A stretch of 64,000 bases of DNA, taken from the NCBI RefSeq assembly GCF_000215705.1, contig NC_015677.1, forward strand, positions 1,314,001 through 1,378,000, given 5' to 3'. The DNA is from Ramlibacter tataouinensis TTB310 (GTDB lineage: Bacteria; Pseudomonadota; Gammaproteobacteria; Burkholderiales; Burkholderiaceae_C). Shown here one piece after another: positions 1 to 8,334 of the stretch. The position numbers and the translations under genes are program-made. Position 1 is the first letter of the stretch; every line of letters starts with the position of its first letter. Under the pieces are notes generated by a model. The model was not told where the DNA came from. It made no database searches and saw nothing but the letters and a program-made list of their open reading frames with translations.

Positions 1-691
1 GTACGCTGACCACATCGACACGCCGCGCCTGATCACCCGGCAGGACCACACCATCGTGTGGAGGTGGGACACGGCCGAGGCGTTTGGGGCCACGGCGGCG
101 AATCAGGACCCGAGCGGGCTGGGCGCCTTCGTGTACAACCAGCGCTTCCCCGGCCAGGTGTTTGACTCAGAGACCGGCTTGCTGCAGAACTGGAACCGCG
201 AGTACAACCCAAGGTGGGGCAGGTATGTGCAGTCGGATCCGATCGGGCTTGAAGGGGGGATCAATACGTTCAGCTATGTGGAGGGGAATCCGCTGCAATT
301 CATTGACCCAATGGGTTTGATGGGCGGGAGTGGCAGCGGTGCAGCTCAGAGACGATCCCCGGCGTTTTCGGTGTTCGGGTGTCTCGTTGGTTGCGCAACC
401 TACGGCACACACGACACGAGCACTCAATATAGTGCTGAACTAACGGTTGGTGGTGGAATGGAGATTTGCGATCCGCCGCCACCTCCGCCGCCTCCGCCAC
501 AGATGTGTTCGAAGAATGACGGCGTAGCGCAGGTTCAACCGCCAGGAATACCGGTTCCCAAGAAGTTGGGCGGTGCTTTCATCGGGATAGGATTTAAGTC
601 GGGTGGTCGGTTCTGCCTCCGTATTGGCCCTCACGCCACCGTACCGTTTACGCCCTCGTTTGACGGTGCCAGCACCCCGAGGCAGCGATGA
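1..691 (+). CDS. RHS-repeat protein, C-terminal part with variable tip (5' end outside window)
   Basis: The reading frame is open from base 2, so the gene starts upstream. The first ~105 codons are the conserved RHS core: WRWDTAEAFG, VFDSETGLLQNWNREYNP, RWGRYVQSDPIGLEGGIN, ending in the DPMGL hallmark near base 318. RHS proteins form a shell around a C-terminal toxin or effector that is released after this motif. The ~123-residue tip is not recognised; it has a nine-proline run flanked by cysteines and a Gly-rich end. The core is repeated at 1832-2150 while the tips differ, as expected of RHS tip exchange. The stop overlaps the start of the next gene (ATGA). RHS identity is sure; toxin activity is inferred. 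Confidence 0.85.
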   Translation, partial: YADHIDTPRLITRQDHTIVWRWDTAEAFGATAANQDPSGLGAFVYNQRFPGQVFDSETGLLQNWNREYNPRWGRYVQSDPIGLEGGINTFSYVEGNPLQFIDPMGLMGGSGSGAAQRRSPAFSVFGCLVGCATYGTHDTSTQYSAELTVGGGMEICDPPPPPPPPPQMCSKNDGVAQVQPPGIPVPKKLGGAFIGIGFKSGGRFCLRIGPHATVPFTPSFDGASTPRQR

Positions 692-936
692 CGATTTCTA
701 TTGTGCTGGGTGCCTTAGGCACCCTCCTTGGAATCTGGTATGCCCTTCTGGGCATCCGGGCTCTTCGGCATCTGCACCATGCTGATGAAATTGACAAGGC
801 CGCAGGATGGTCACTTTGGTGGTGCCTTGATGTGGCACGGTATGACGATGAAGGGCGGCGTCTGTGCAAGCAAGGCCAGGCGATAGCGTTGGTCGCCGCT
901 GCCCTTTGGATTGCTGCATATGCTATCCGGCGTTAG
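688..936 (+). CDS. Small two-helix membrane protein, candidate RHS immunity protein
   Basis: 82 residues, translationally coupled to the RHS tip by an ATGA overlap, with a GAGG ribosome site inside the RHS 3' end. Two hydrophobic segments (about residues 4-24 and 62-80) flank a charged middle with a WSLWWCLDVARYDDEGRR stretch. No family is recognised. A small gene fused this tightly behind a variable RHS tip is commonly the cognate immunity gene, and a membrane location would fit a toxin acting at the inner membrane. This is inference from position only. Confidence 0.55.
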   Translation: MTISIVLGALGTLLGIWYALLGIRALRHLHHADEIDKAAGWSLWWCLDVARYDDEGRRLCKQGQAIALVAAALWIAAYAIRR

Positions 937-1198
937 GGGAGGGGAACTTGCGTCAGTTCGTGCCCATTCCTGACTACTTCAAGAGCAAATCTCCTCCAGG
1001 AAATGGACAGCCATGATCCTCATTCAGGCATATCACTCATCGCGGCAATCTGAGCGGGAAGCTCATTTGTCATCGCTTTCTCAGGGCTGCTGATGCTCGT
1101 GGTTCAGCCTACCGCCATATTCCCGGTGGGGCTTCTATGCAGTCCTACACGACAGCCACGGCCAGATCGCCAGCTACAGCCTGGGCGACCCGCAAGGG

Positions 1199-2362
1199 GT
1201 GGGCAGCGCCGCCGGCGTGCTGCGCACGCTGCAGCGCGATGCAGCCGGGCGCATCACTGGCTACGGCCACACCAACGGCGCAGCTGCGGTGACCAGCCTG
1301 GACCAGAGCTTCGGCTACGACAGCCTGAACCGGCTGACGGCGGCCACCCAGGCTTCGGGCTCGACCGCCTACAGCTACGACGCCACGGGCAACCGCACCA
1401 GCAAGACGGTTGCGGGCAGCAGCTACGCCAACACCATCAGCGCCAGCAGTAACCGGCTCACCCAGGTGCAGGACGTGCTGGGTGCGGCCAGCGTGGTGCA
1501 CGATGCGGCGGGCAACGTCACCTCCGACGGCAGCGCCAGCTTCGCCTACAGCGACCGCGGGCGCATGAGCAGCGCCACCACGGCAGGCGGCACGGTGAGC
1601 TACCTGTACAACGGCTACGGCCAGCGGGCACAGAAGAGTGGGCCGACGGCGCTGGTTGCAAGCGGTGCCAGCTACTTCGTGTACGACGAGGCCGGGCAGT
1701 TGCTGGGCGAGTACGACGCCAACGGCAGCCCGGTGTACGAGACGGTCTACCTGGGATCGACACCGGTCGGAGCGATGAAGCAGACCGGCAGCGCAGCCAA
1801 TGGCGACATCGCCACCACCGTCTACAACGTCTACGCCGACCACATCGACACGCCGCGGCTGATCACGAAGCAGGACCACACCATCGTGTGGAGGTGGGAC
1901 ACGGCAGAGGCGTTTGGGGCTACGGCAGCGAATCAGGATCCGAACAACTTAGGCGTCTTCGTGTACAACCAGCGCTTCCCCGGGCAGGTGTTCGACTCGG
2001 AGACCGGTCTGCTGCAGAACTGGAACCGGGAGTACAACGCCAGGTGGGGCAGGTACATCCAGAGTGATCCCATTGGGCTCGAAGGAGGAATCAATACATT
2101 TAACTATGTTGGGGCGAATCCCCTCAGTGATGTGGACCCCACCGGATTGAAATCCCAATCGGCTACTTCGGCTTCGACTTCGGACGCTTCTAATGCCACA
2201 GGCTCCACCGATGTTTGCGTGGCGGGAAGATCTCCTGCCGAGTGCAGAGAGATTTGCTCAAAGCTAGCGCTTCCGACCCGTGATTTCGGAGTGGCTTTCC
2301 AGCGTTGCGTGAACCAATGCATGGGAACCAACACCTACCGGGAATGGCGCAAGTACTTCTAG
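1199..2362 (+). CDS. Orphan RHS core fragment with cysteine-rich tip (probable displaced cassette or pseudogene)
   Basis: RHS homology begins near base 1139 (HDSHGQIASYSLGDPQGVGS) directly after unrelated sequence; the frame is closed by a stop at 1091. The 5' two thirds of a normal RHS gene are missing. GTG 1199 is the first plausible start codon, but no good ribosome site is seen and the product would lack any export signal. YD repeats (GYDSLNRLTAAT, YSYDATGNRTSK, YNGYGQRAQKSG) lead into the same core as the first gene and end at DPTGL. The ~70-residue tip has a Ser/Thr/Ala linker and two CX3C pairs (CREIC and CVNQC). It reads like an orphan 3' cassette stored behind the upstream gene. Confidence 0.75.
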   Translation: MGSAAGVLRTLQRDAAGRITGYGHTNGAAAVTSLDQSFGYDSLNRLTAATQASGSTAYSYDATGNRTSKTVAGSSYANTISASSNRLTQVQDVLGAASVVHDAAGNVTSDGSASFAYSDRGRMSSATTAGGTVSYLYNGYGQRAQKSGPTALVASGASYFVYDEAGQLLGEYDANGSPVYETVYLGSTPVGAMKQTGSAANGDIATTVYNVYADHIDTPRLITKQDHTIVWRWDTAEAFGATAANQDPNNLGVFVYNQRFPGQVFDSETGLLQNWNREYNARWGRYIQSDPIGLEGGINTFNYVGANPLSDVDPTGLKSQSATSASTSDASNATGSTDVCVAGRSPAECREICSKLALPTRDFGVAFQRCVNQCMGTNTYREWRKYF

Positions 2363-2379
2363 CTCGACGGGAGGCATAA

Positions 2380-2592
2380 ATGGACCGTGATATCGCACTC
2401 AGATTGGATGCGCTTCTGATGGGTTGCCGAGGTCAACTTGACATGGCAGCCCATTACATGAAGAACAACTTGGCGAATGAGGAATTCGACCGGTACGTTC
2501 AAAGAGTTGGCGCCAGCATGGCGGAACTGATAGAGATATCGAACGAACTGCACGCGAAGTTCCCAGACATCGTGCCCAAAGAATTGAAGTGA
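2380..2592 (+). CDS. Small soluble protein, candidate immunity protein for the second RHS tip
   Basis: 70 residues starting 17 bp after the RHS stop, behind a strong GGGAGG ribosome site. The protein is predicted to be helical and acidic (RLDALLMGCRGQLDMAAHY, VGASMAELIEISNELHAKF) with no signal or membrane segment. No family is recognised. Size, spacing and position match immunity genes that travel with RHS tips; the function is inferred. Confidence 0.6.
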   Translation: MDRDIALRLDALLMGCRGQLDMAAHYMKNNLANEEFDRYVQRVGASMAELIEISNELHAKFPDIVPKELK

Positions 2593-2606
2593 CTAGTTAA
2601 TCGATC

Positions 2607-3383
2607 ATGACCGCGAGTCAGTACGTTAGCCGCGTAACGCTTAGGCGTGAAAGCGTCGAATCTTTCACGGCCTATCCGTTTTCGTTGCCGGCTGTCCGAG
2701 GTCTGGATGTACTTCATCTACATCCTAAGCTTACCTTCTTCATTGGCGAGAACGGCTCTGGCAAATCGACTCTGCTCGAGGCCATTGCCGTATCGCTTGG
2801 TTTCAATGCCGAAGGTGGCACCAAGAACTTTCGATTTGGAACGCGCGCGTCTCACTCTGCTCTCCATGAATATCTGCGAGTCGCCAAGGGCCTGCGTGCC
2901 AAGGACGGATTCTTTCTTCGGGCTGAGAGTTTCTTCAACGTCGCAACAGAGATCGAGAACTTGGACGCCGATCCATGGGGCGGACCACCAGTCATCGGAT
3001 CATATGGCGGACGCTCCCTGCACGAGCAGTCGCATGGTGAATCGTTTCTCGCGCTGATCACTAACCGGTTTGGAGGTAAGGGCCTTTATCTTTTGGACGA
3101 GCCGGAGGCTGCCTTATCTCCGTCGCGTCAATTGGCGGTTCTATCGCGGATACACGACCTCATCTGCGATGACTCCCAATTCATCATTGCCACACATTCG
3201 CCGATCCTCATGGCATACCCAGATGCCTGGATCTACGAGTTCAGTGCCGAAGGCATCAGGCGATTGACGTATGAGGAGACGGAGCACTACCAAGTGACCC
3301 GGAACTTCCTATCCAATCCGAAGCGAATGCTTGATATCCTGCTTGATCGCGAGGACCAGGGGCAGGGAAGTTCCGGAACTTGA
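2607..3383 (+). CDS. Single-domain AAA/ABC-type ATPase (COG3910-like)
   Basis: 258 residues with a complete ABC-type ATPase core: Walker A GENGSGKS at residues 47-54, a signature-like QSHGESF at 141-147, Walker B LYLLDEPEAAL at 160-170, and the switch histidine in ATHS near 197. There is no membrane domain and no nuclease or TOPRIM domain, so it resembles stand-alone predicted ATPases rather than transporters. It starts 14 bp after the candidate immunity gene and could be co-transcribed with it. GC is visibly lower than in the housekeeping part of the window, suggesting transfer. The biological role is unknown. Confidence 0.8.
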   Translation: MTASQYVSRVTLRRESVESFTAYPFSLPAVRGLDVLHLHPKLTFFIGENGSGKSTLLEAIAVSLGFNAEGGTKNFRFGTRASHSALHEYLRVAKGLRAKDGFFLRAESFFNVATEIENLDADPWGGPPVIGSYGGRSLHEQSHGESFLALITNRFGGKGLYLLDEPEAALSPSRQLAVLSRIHDLICDDSQFIIATHSPILMAYPDAWIYEFSAEGIRRLTYEETEHYQVTRNFLSNPKRMLDILLDREDQGQGSSGT

Positions 3384-3487
3384 CGATTTGAGCAACGGTG
3401 TTGTGTTGTCTGTTTCAAGTGCTCCGCTCGCCCCTCGCCCCCCTTAGCCGCTAAGGCCGGAGTTCAACCGCGGCGGATCCCGCGTGC

Positions 3488-3607
3488 TCAGTGCCCTTGT
3501 TGGGCGCGCATGGCCTCGATCACATCGATGACGGCGCGCTGATGCGGCTTCGGCAGGGAGCCGATGCGCTCCAGGTGCTGCTGGATCTTCAGCGCCGGCC
3601 TGCACAT
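3488..3607 (-). pseudogene. 3' remnant of an XRE-family (HTH) regulator gene
   Basis: Reading the minus strand from about 3607 to the TGA at 3490-3488 gives a tail containing LKIQQHLERIGSLPKPHQ and IDVIEAMRAQQGH. From memory this resembles the C-terminal end of XRE-type helix-turn-helix regulators in Burkholderiales. A stop codon lies just upstream near base 3630 and no HTH region is found, so the 5' part is lost. It is a scar of an earlier gene in the accessory region. Confidence 0.45.
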
Positions 3608-3940
3608 ACGGTCAGCTGCTGATGGCTACTTGTCAATCAAATCCTGCACAGCCAAGCTCGAGGCGTGCGCCGGCAGCCACGGCATCGGCACAGGAACCCA
3701 CCGTTGACCGCTTTTGCAGGCGGTTATGGCTGCGACAAAGTCCCAACGCTGCAAGTCAAGAACCTGCAAGCCAACGGCGCAGCTTTCCCCGATTGATAGA
3801 TGCTCTCGGCGTTCCGGCAGACCCGCCGGGCAGGTAGACGGACAAGGCGACAAGGAAGGAATACTGGAGGCTTGCTGTCATTCTTGACAGGATTGATCTC
3901 CTGTTCAAACTCAGCAGAATAAGCATGCAATGGACCGTGC
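3608..3940. other. Gene-free stretch in the RHS region
   Basis: No convincing gene is seen on either strand between the regulator remnant and the next RHS gene. A TTGACA hexamer near 3884 could be a promoter element for the following gene, but no clear -10 partner is placed. Confidence 0.4.
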
Positions 3941-3976
3941 TTGCGCTGGGACGTGAACACAAATGAGGGAGTAGGA

Positions 3977-6601
3977 ATGAGGGATCAATCAAGGATTCGC
4001 GAGGGAGGCGAGCACTGCCAGCGCTGCGATACGGATGCAGCGCTTGCCGCCGTCTTTTTCCGAAACATTGCCGGGCGGATTAGCGTTGAGGCTCGCGAAC
4101 GTCTATGTATTGATAGCGGGCATAGGCGCTGCGCTTTTCATTTTGCGCTGTTAGTCGTTTTCTGCACGCTGTTGATGCTTGGTACTGCCGCGCAAGCTGC
4201 AGTGCCCGGCGTGCCTGGTTACTACAGCACGAATGCGCCGTACATTCCACTCGGCCCAACCAATACCTATGTCAGTCCCATGGCGCTCTGCGAGGCGTCT
4301 AAGGCTGGCTTCGAAAAGGCAAACACTCCTGAGTGGAAATGGCGCATCGATCAGTGCATCGTGGGCGGAAGAGGCTACGTCATCAGTGGCAGCTACAAAG
4401 GAGGCCCGTACAACAGCACTTACTATTATGAAGTCAGGCAAATAGAAGATCGCTACTGCCCGCCAAACGCGAATCGCCTGAACGGTCAGTGTGTGTGTGA
4501 TGCAAGTTACGCCGAGCACGAGAGCGCGTGCGTCGTTAAGGTTGACGTATCCCGCTTGGGGCCGCCACCGCCAAGCTGCAGCAATCCAGGGCGTGGCAAT
4601 CCCATCTTCCCGATGTTGGGTACGAAGCGAGAAGAGCTGGAGACGGGTATCACTGCCGGTGCGCTGGCTTTGAAACTGGCATACGACACTACACCAGCTA
4701 CTCCGATTCCCGTAGGGAGCAGCCGTCCTGCGGAACCCAAGCCTGCTGTTCTCGGTCGCTTGTGGTCCAGCAGCATGCATCGTAAGGTTCTGATCCAAGC
4801 CATTGGGCGAGGAGCTTTGGTGGCTCGAGGAGACGGCCGCACAATGAGCTTCAGCGGCGATGCAACTGGCGTTTTCACCCCTAAAGCAGACACTGGTGAT
4901 CGCCTCCTGAGCATCAATGGTGGCTATCGCTACGTTGACAGTGCGGCGCGAGCACTAGAGAGTTACGACGGGTCTGGCAACCTAATGGCGATCCATTGGG
5001 CGGACGGCCGTGAGCTTACCCTGGCGTACAGCACCAGCAGCACCCCTGCAGCAACGGCGCCTGGGCCTGGCTACCTGATCGCGGCGCAGGATGGCCATGG
5101 GCGCGCCATCGGCTTTTCCTACAGCGCGTCAGGCCTGTTGACGGCAATTCTTGACGCCCGAGGCCAGAGTCTGAACGTGAGCTATGACAGTGCTGGCAAT
5201 CTCAGTGGGATTCGGTGGGCAGACGGGAAGAGTCGAGTGTTTCACTATGAGAACGCGACGCATCCCTGGGCGCTGACAGGTATCACCGACGAGAGGGGCG
5301 TGCGCTATGCCACCTTTGGGTACGACAGCGCGGGCCGGGCAATCTCTACCGAGCATGCTGGCGGAGTGAACCGCTTCGCAACCAGCTATACCAGCCCGCC
5401 GCAGGTGGTAGTCAGCGAGGTGTACGACAGCGCCGCACAGGTGCTGTACCGCTACCACGACTGGCAGGGACCGCAGGGTACGAGCATGACCGGCCCGCGT
5501 GGCGAGAGCGTGGCCATGAGCTCGGTCACTATCCATGGCAAGAACTACCTGACCAGCCAGAGCCAGCCCGCTGGGAGCGGCTGCGCGGCGTCGAGCAGTG
5601 CCATGAGCTATGACGTCAATGGGAACTTGGCCAGTTGGGATGACTTTAGCGGCAGCAGAAACTGCTATGTGAGTGACTTGGCCAGGAACCTGCAGATAGT
5701 GAAGGTGGAGGGCTTGACCAGCGCGGCTGCGTGCTCGAGTGTTACGGGGACGGGAGCGAGCTTGCCCGCGGGTAGCCGCAAGAGCAGTACGGAATGGCAT
5801 CCGGACTGGCAGTTGCCAGTGAGGCTGGCCGAGCCTGGCAAGCTCACCACGTATGTGTACAACGGGCAGGCTGACCCCACGGCTGGCAATGCGGTTGCAA
5901 GCTGCGCGCCGGCGGCAGCACTGTTGCCTGACGGCAAGCCCATTGCGGTGCTGTGCAAGCAGGTGGAGCAAGCCACCACGGACGCTGACGGCTCGCAGGG
6001 CCTTGCTGCGCCGCTGCGCAGCGGCGTGGCCAGCCAAGAGAACAAGTGGACGTATAACGCGCGCGGCCAGGTGCTCACGCACGACGGGCCGAGAACTGAT
6101 GTGAGCGACGTGACTAGCTATGCGTATTACGCGGATACGACGTCCGAACACACCAAGGGTGATCTGCAGAGCGTGACCAACGCAGCGGGGCACGTCACCA
6201 GCTACACGATCTACGACGCTGAAGGCCGCCTCAAGCGTTCCATCGCACCGAACGGCATCGTCACTGACGTAACCTATACACCTCGCGGGTGGGTCAGCAG
6301 CGTCACCACCGCGGCGGGATCAGCGACGCCGCGGACCACTACATACACGCACGAAGCGGATGGCCAGCCTTCGTCGGTGATCCTGCCGGATGGCACAACG
6401 ATGAGCTACTCGTATGACGGCGCGCGGCGACTGACCGGGATTACCGATGGTGCCGGCAATGCAGTGACCTACACGCTGGACAGCGCCGGCAACCGCATAG
6501 GCGAGCAGTACAAAAACCCAACCGGCAGCTTGGCACGAGGGATCACCCGCATTTACGACTTTTTAGGGCGCCTGATGACCACTTCAGGGGGAGCGAGATG
6601 A
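3977..6601 (+). CDS. RHS/YD-repeat protein, 5' part, truncated before the core domain
   Basis: About 874 residues from ATG 3977 (GGGAG nearby); an in-frame start at 3941 is also possible. A hydrophobic segment about 50 residues in (FALLVVFCTLLMLGTAAQA) followed by AVPG looks like a Sec signal, but is far from either start, so the true 5' end may be altered. Next comes a cysteine-containing N-terminal region, then a DUF6531-like stretch (NPIFPMLGTKREELETGI), then YD repeats (YDSAGNLSGIRWADG, YDAEGRLKRSIAPNG, YDGARRLTGITD, LDSAGNRIGEQY). It ends at GRLMTTSGGAR without the DPxG core or a toxin tip. Length is roughly two thirds of a full RHS protein. Probably a broken gene whose 3' end was lost. 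Confidence 0.75.
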   Translation: MRDQSRIREGGEHCQRCDTDAALAAVFFRNIAGRISVEARERLCIDSGHRRCAFHFALLVVFCTLLMLGTAAQAAVPGVPGYYSTNAPYIPLGPTNTYVSPMALCEASKAGFEKANTPEWKWRIDQCIVGGRGYVISGSYKGGPYNSTYYYEVRQIEDRYCPPNANRLNGQCVCDASYAEHESACVVKVDVSRLGPPPPSCSNPGRGNPIFPMLGTKREELETGITAGALALKLAYDTTPATPIPVGSSRPAEPKPAVLGRLWSSSMHRKVLIQAIGRGALVARGDGRTMSFSGDATGVFTPKADTGDRLLSINGGYRYVDSAARALESYDGSGNLMAIHWADGRELTLAYSTSSTPAATAPGPGYLIAAQDGHGRAIGFSYSASGLLTAILDARGQSLNVSYDSAGNLSGIRWADGKSRVFHYENATHPWALTGITDERGVRYATFGYDSAGRAISTEHAGGVNRFATSYTSPPQVVVSEVYDSAAQVLYRYHDWQGPQGTSMTGPRGESVAMSSVTIHGKNYLTSQSQPAGSGCAASSSAMSYDVNGNLASWDDFSGSRNCYVSDLARNLQIVKVEGLTSAAACSSVTGTGASLPAGSRKSSTEWHPDWQLPVRLAEPGKLTTYVYNGQADPTAGNAVASCAPAAALLPDGKPIAVLCKQVEQATTDADGSQGLAAPLRSGVASQENKWTYNARGQVLTHDGPRTDVSDVTSYAYYADTTSEHTKGDLQSVTNAAGHVTSYTIYDAEGRLKRSIAPNGIVTDVTYTPRGWVSSVTTAAGSATPRTTTYTHEADGQPSSVILPDGTTMSYSYDGARRLTGITDGAGNAVTYTLDSAGNRIGEQYKNPTGSLARGITRIYDFLGRLMTTSGGAR

Positions 6602-7284
6602 GGGCGAGCAACGGCCGTAGACGGGCAGCAATTTAAGCATCGGCTCGCGTGAGTCTCGATAGAAGGCGAACAAAACTCATCCAATACGCAGCTCGTGCCT
6701 GAGAAGGCGGTAGAGGTTCTCCCGCAGGTTTGATCCATGCCCATCGATGCAGACAACACCACGGTGTGAGTCACACATTTCTTAGTGACTTATTCCCATG
6801 CGAGCACGTGAGCAAGCCGTATTGCTGGCTGTCTTCGCTAACGTCCTTCAATCTGTGAACCGTTCGCGGCTCATGCACCTCGCTCGCCTTCCAGTTTGCG
6901 CATCACCGGTGGCTCTGCATGCCTTGGTGACGGTGTCGACAGGCATGCGCCGGTCAGCCATCAGTTACACGAGCTTCAGCATTCAGCGGACGTAGCTCAA
7001 GTGGACGATGTCCCGGTAGCTTTGGCCGGCATGTTGCCAGCAGCACCATGACCGCAAAGTCGTCTGTAGCGAACGTTTTTTGACTTTGAGTAGGGGCTGT
7101 CTGCGCGACCAGTATCGATGCTGGTCTCAGGTAAAGCGGTTTTGCTGAGCGGGCTTATGTCTGAGCCGAGTCACCCAGCTCAAGTGCGCAACCGACAAAT
7201 TGCCACCGGATTGTCACCAGGAAAGCGATGTTGGCCGTCACTCACGAATTCATAGCGCTAAGGCCAGTAACTACAAGGGGAAAG
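6602..7284. other. Gene-free, degenerate stretch between the truncated RHS gene and tRNA-Lys
   Basis: No supported gene on either strand; short open frames show no recognisable family. Base composition is lower in GC than the chromosome to the right. Close to the tRNA there are short imperfect repeats (GACAAATTGCCACC and GATTGTCACC near 7194-7222). Given its place at the 3' side of a tRNA gene it may be decayed integration-related DNA, but no integrase can be read. Confidence 0.5.
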
Positions 7285-7360
7285 TGGTGGGTCCTGTAGG
7301 ATTCGAACCTACGACCTACGGATTAAGAGTCCGCTGCTCTACCAACTGAGCTAAGAACCC
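7285..7360 (-). tRNA. tRNA-Lys (anticodon CTT)
   Basis: A 76-nt cloverleaf reads on the minus strand from GGGTTCTTAGCTC at 7360 to an encoded CCA at 7287-7285. The anticodon loop is CTCTTAA, giving CTT (reads AAG). The T arm contains GGTTCGAATCC. The acceptor arms GGGTTCT and AGGACCC pair with one G-T. The 3' end faces the RHS region. Confidence 0.95.
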
Positions 7361-7380
7361 ACGGGAAAGAAAGTGTGTTG

Positions 7381-7456
<76 letters not shown>

Positions 7457-7511
7457 ACAACGACCGGTATTCTAGCAAGGCGCGCAGCGGCCCGCACGCC
7501 GCCGCGGCCGC

Positions 7512-8324
7512 TCAGTCGAACATGTCGGGCTGGCTCTGGACCAGCTGGCCCCAGATCGGCTGGAAGTGCAGCCAGCCGATGTACTCGCTGCCCACGTGTT
7601 CACGGCTGAAGCGCGCCTTGTCGGGCGGCACCAGCTTCGGCGCGATGCCGGTGGCGTCGATCATCAGCTGTTGCTGGCAGCAGCGCTCGAGCGCGATGAA
7701 CCAGAAGGCCGCCGCTTCGATGCTGTGGCGGCTGACGGTCAGCAGGCCGTGGTTCTGGTGGATGGCTGCCTTGACGCCCTTGAAGTGCGCGGCGATCCCG
7801 GCGCCCGCGCCGTCTTCCACCGCGACTTTGCCGGCCTGGTCGCCGATCACCACGTGGTCCTCGAAGAACACCGCGGCGTCCTGTGTGATCGGCTCCAACT
7901 TCTTGCCCAGCGCGGCAAACGCCACGCCGTGCACCGTATGCGCGTGGCACATCGCGACGATGTCGGGATGCGCCTCGTGCACCGCCGCGTGCAGTACGAA
8001 GCCGGCGCGGTTGATCGCGTGGTCACCCTCGACCACCCGGCCGCTGTGGTCCGCCAGGATCAGGTTGGACACCTTCACCTGCGAGAAGTGCACCGCCATC
8101 GGGTTGGTCCAGTACAGGTGCGGATGCTCAGGATCGCGCACCGTCAGGTGGCCGGCGAAGCCGTAGTCCAGGCCGTGCAGCGCGAAGGAGCGGCAGGCGG
8201 CCACCAGCCGCTCCTTGCGATGGCGCCGCTCCTCGGCCGGCGTGGCGAAGGCCGGCACCTCCGGGAAGCGCAGCCCCGGCTGCTCAGGCTGGTAGATCGA
8301 AACGCGCTTGACTCTGTCCAGCAT
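7512..8324 (-). CDS. Class II aldolase/adducin family protein
   Basis: 270 residues; the start at 8324 has GAGGGAG just upstream. The protein carries the zinc-binding aldolase core (CHAHTVHGVAFAALG, with HAAVHEAHPDIV before it) and INRAGFVLH. Members of this family split or isomerise sugar phosphates (fuculose- and ribulose-phosphate type) or decarboxylate oxo-acid phosphates; the substrate cannot be told here. It is the last gene of a four-gene minus-strand operon with a GntR regulator, a PhyH dioxygenase and a SAF-domain dehydrogenase-like protein, 10 bp behind the latter, so a carbon-source catabolic role is likely. Confidence 0.88.
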   Translation of the reverse strand: MLDRVKRVSIYQPEQPGLRFPEVPAFATPAEERRHRKERLVAACRSFALHGLDYGFAGHLTVRDPEHPHLYWTNPMAVHFSQVKVSNLILADHSGRVVEGDHAINRAGFVLHAAVHEAHPDIVAMCHAHTVHGVAFAALGKKLEPITQDAAVFFEDHVVIGDQAGKVAVEDGAGAGIAAHFKGVKAAIHQNHGLLTVSRHSIEAAAFWFIALERCCQQQLMIDATGIAPKLVPPDKARFSREHVGSEYIGWLHFQPIWGQLVQSQPDMFD

Positions 8325-8334
8325 GGGCGCTCCC

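Larger units (their letters stand above)
1..2150 (+). repeat. Direct repeat of the RHS core (copies at 2-320 and 1832-2150)
   Basis: The segment from about base 2 to 320 recurs at a constant offset of 1830 bp (1832-2150). Both copies encode YADHIDTPRLIT, the WRWDTAEAFG block and the GRY-QSDPIGLEGGINTF block. Similarity ends just after the DPxGL codons, where the two tips become unrelated. The repeat is a natural substrate for homologous recombination that would swap the downstream tip. Confidence 0.85.

Noticed and set aside
6602..7284. Integrase or transposase remnant next to tRNA-Lys
   Set aside because: Position is right for one, but no recombinase motif could be read in any frame; kept only as gene-free degenerate sequence.
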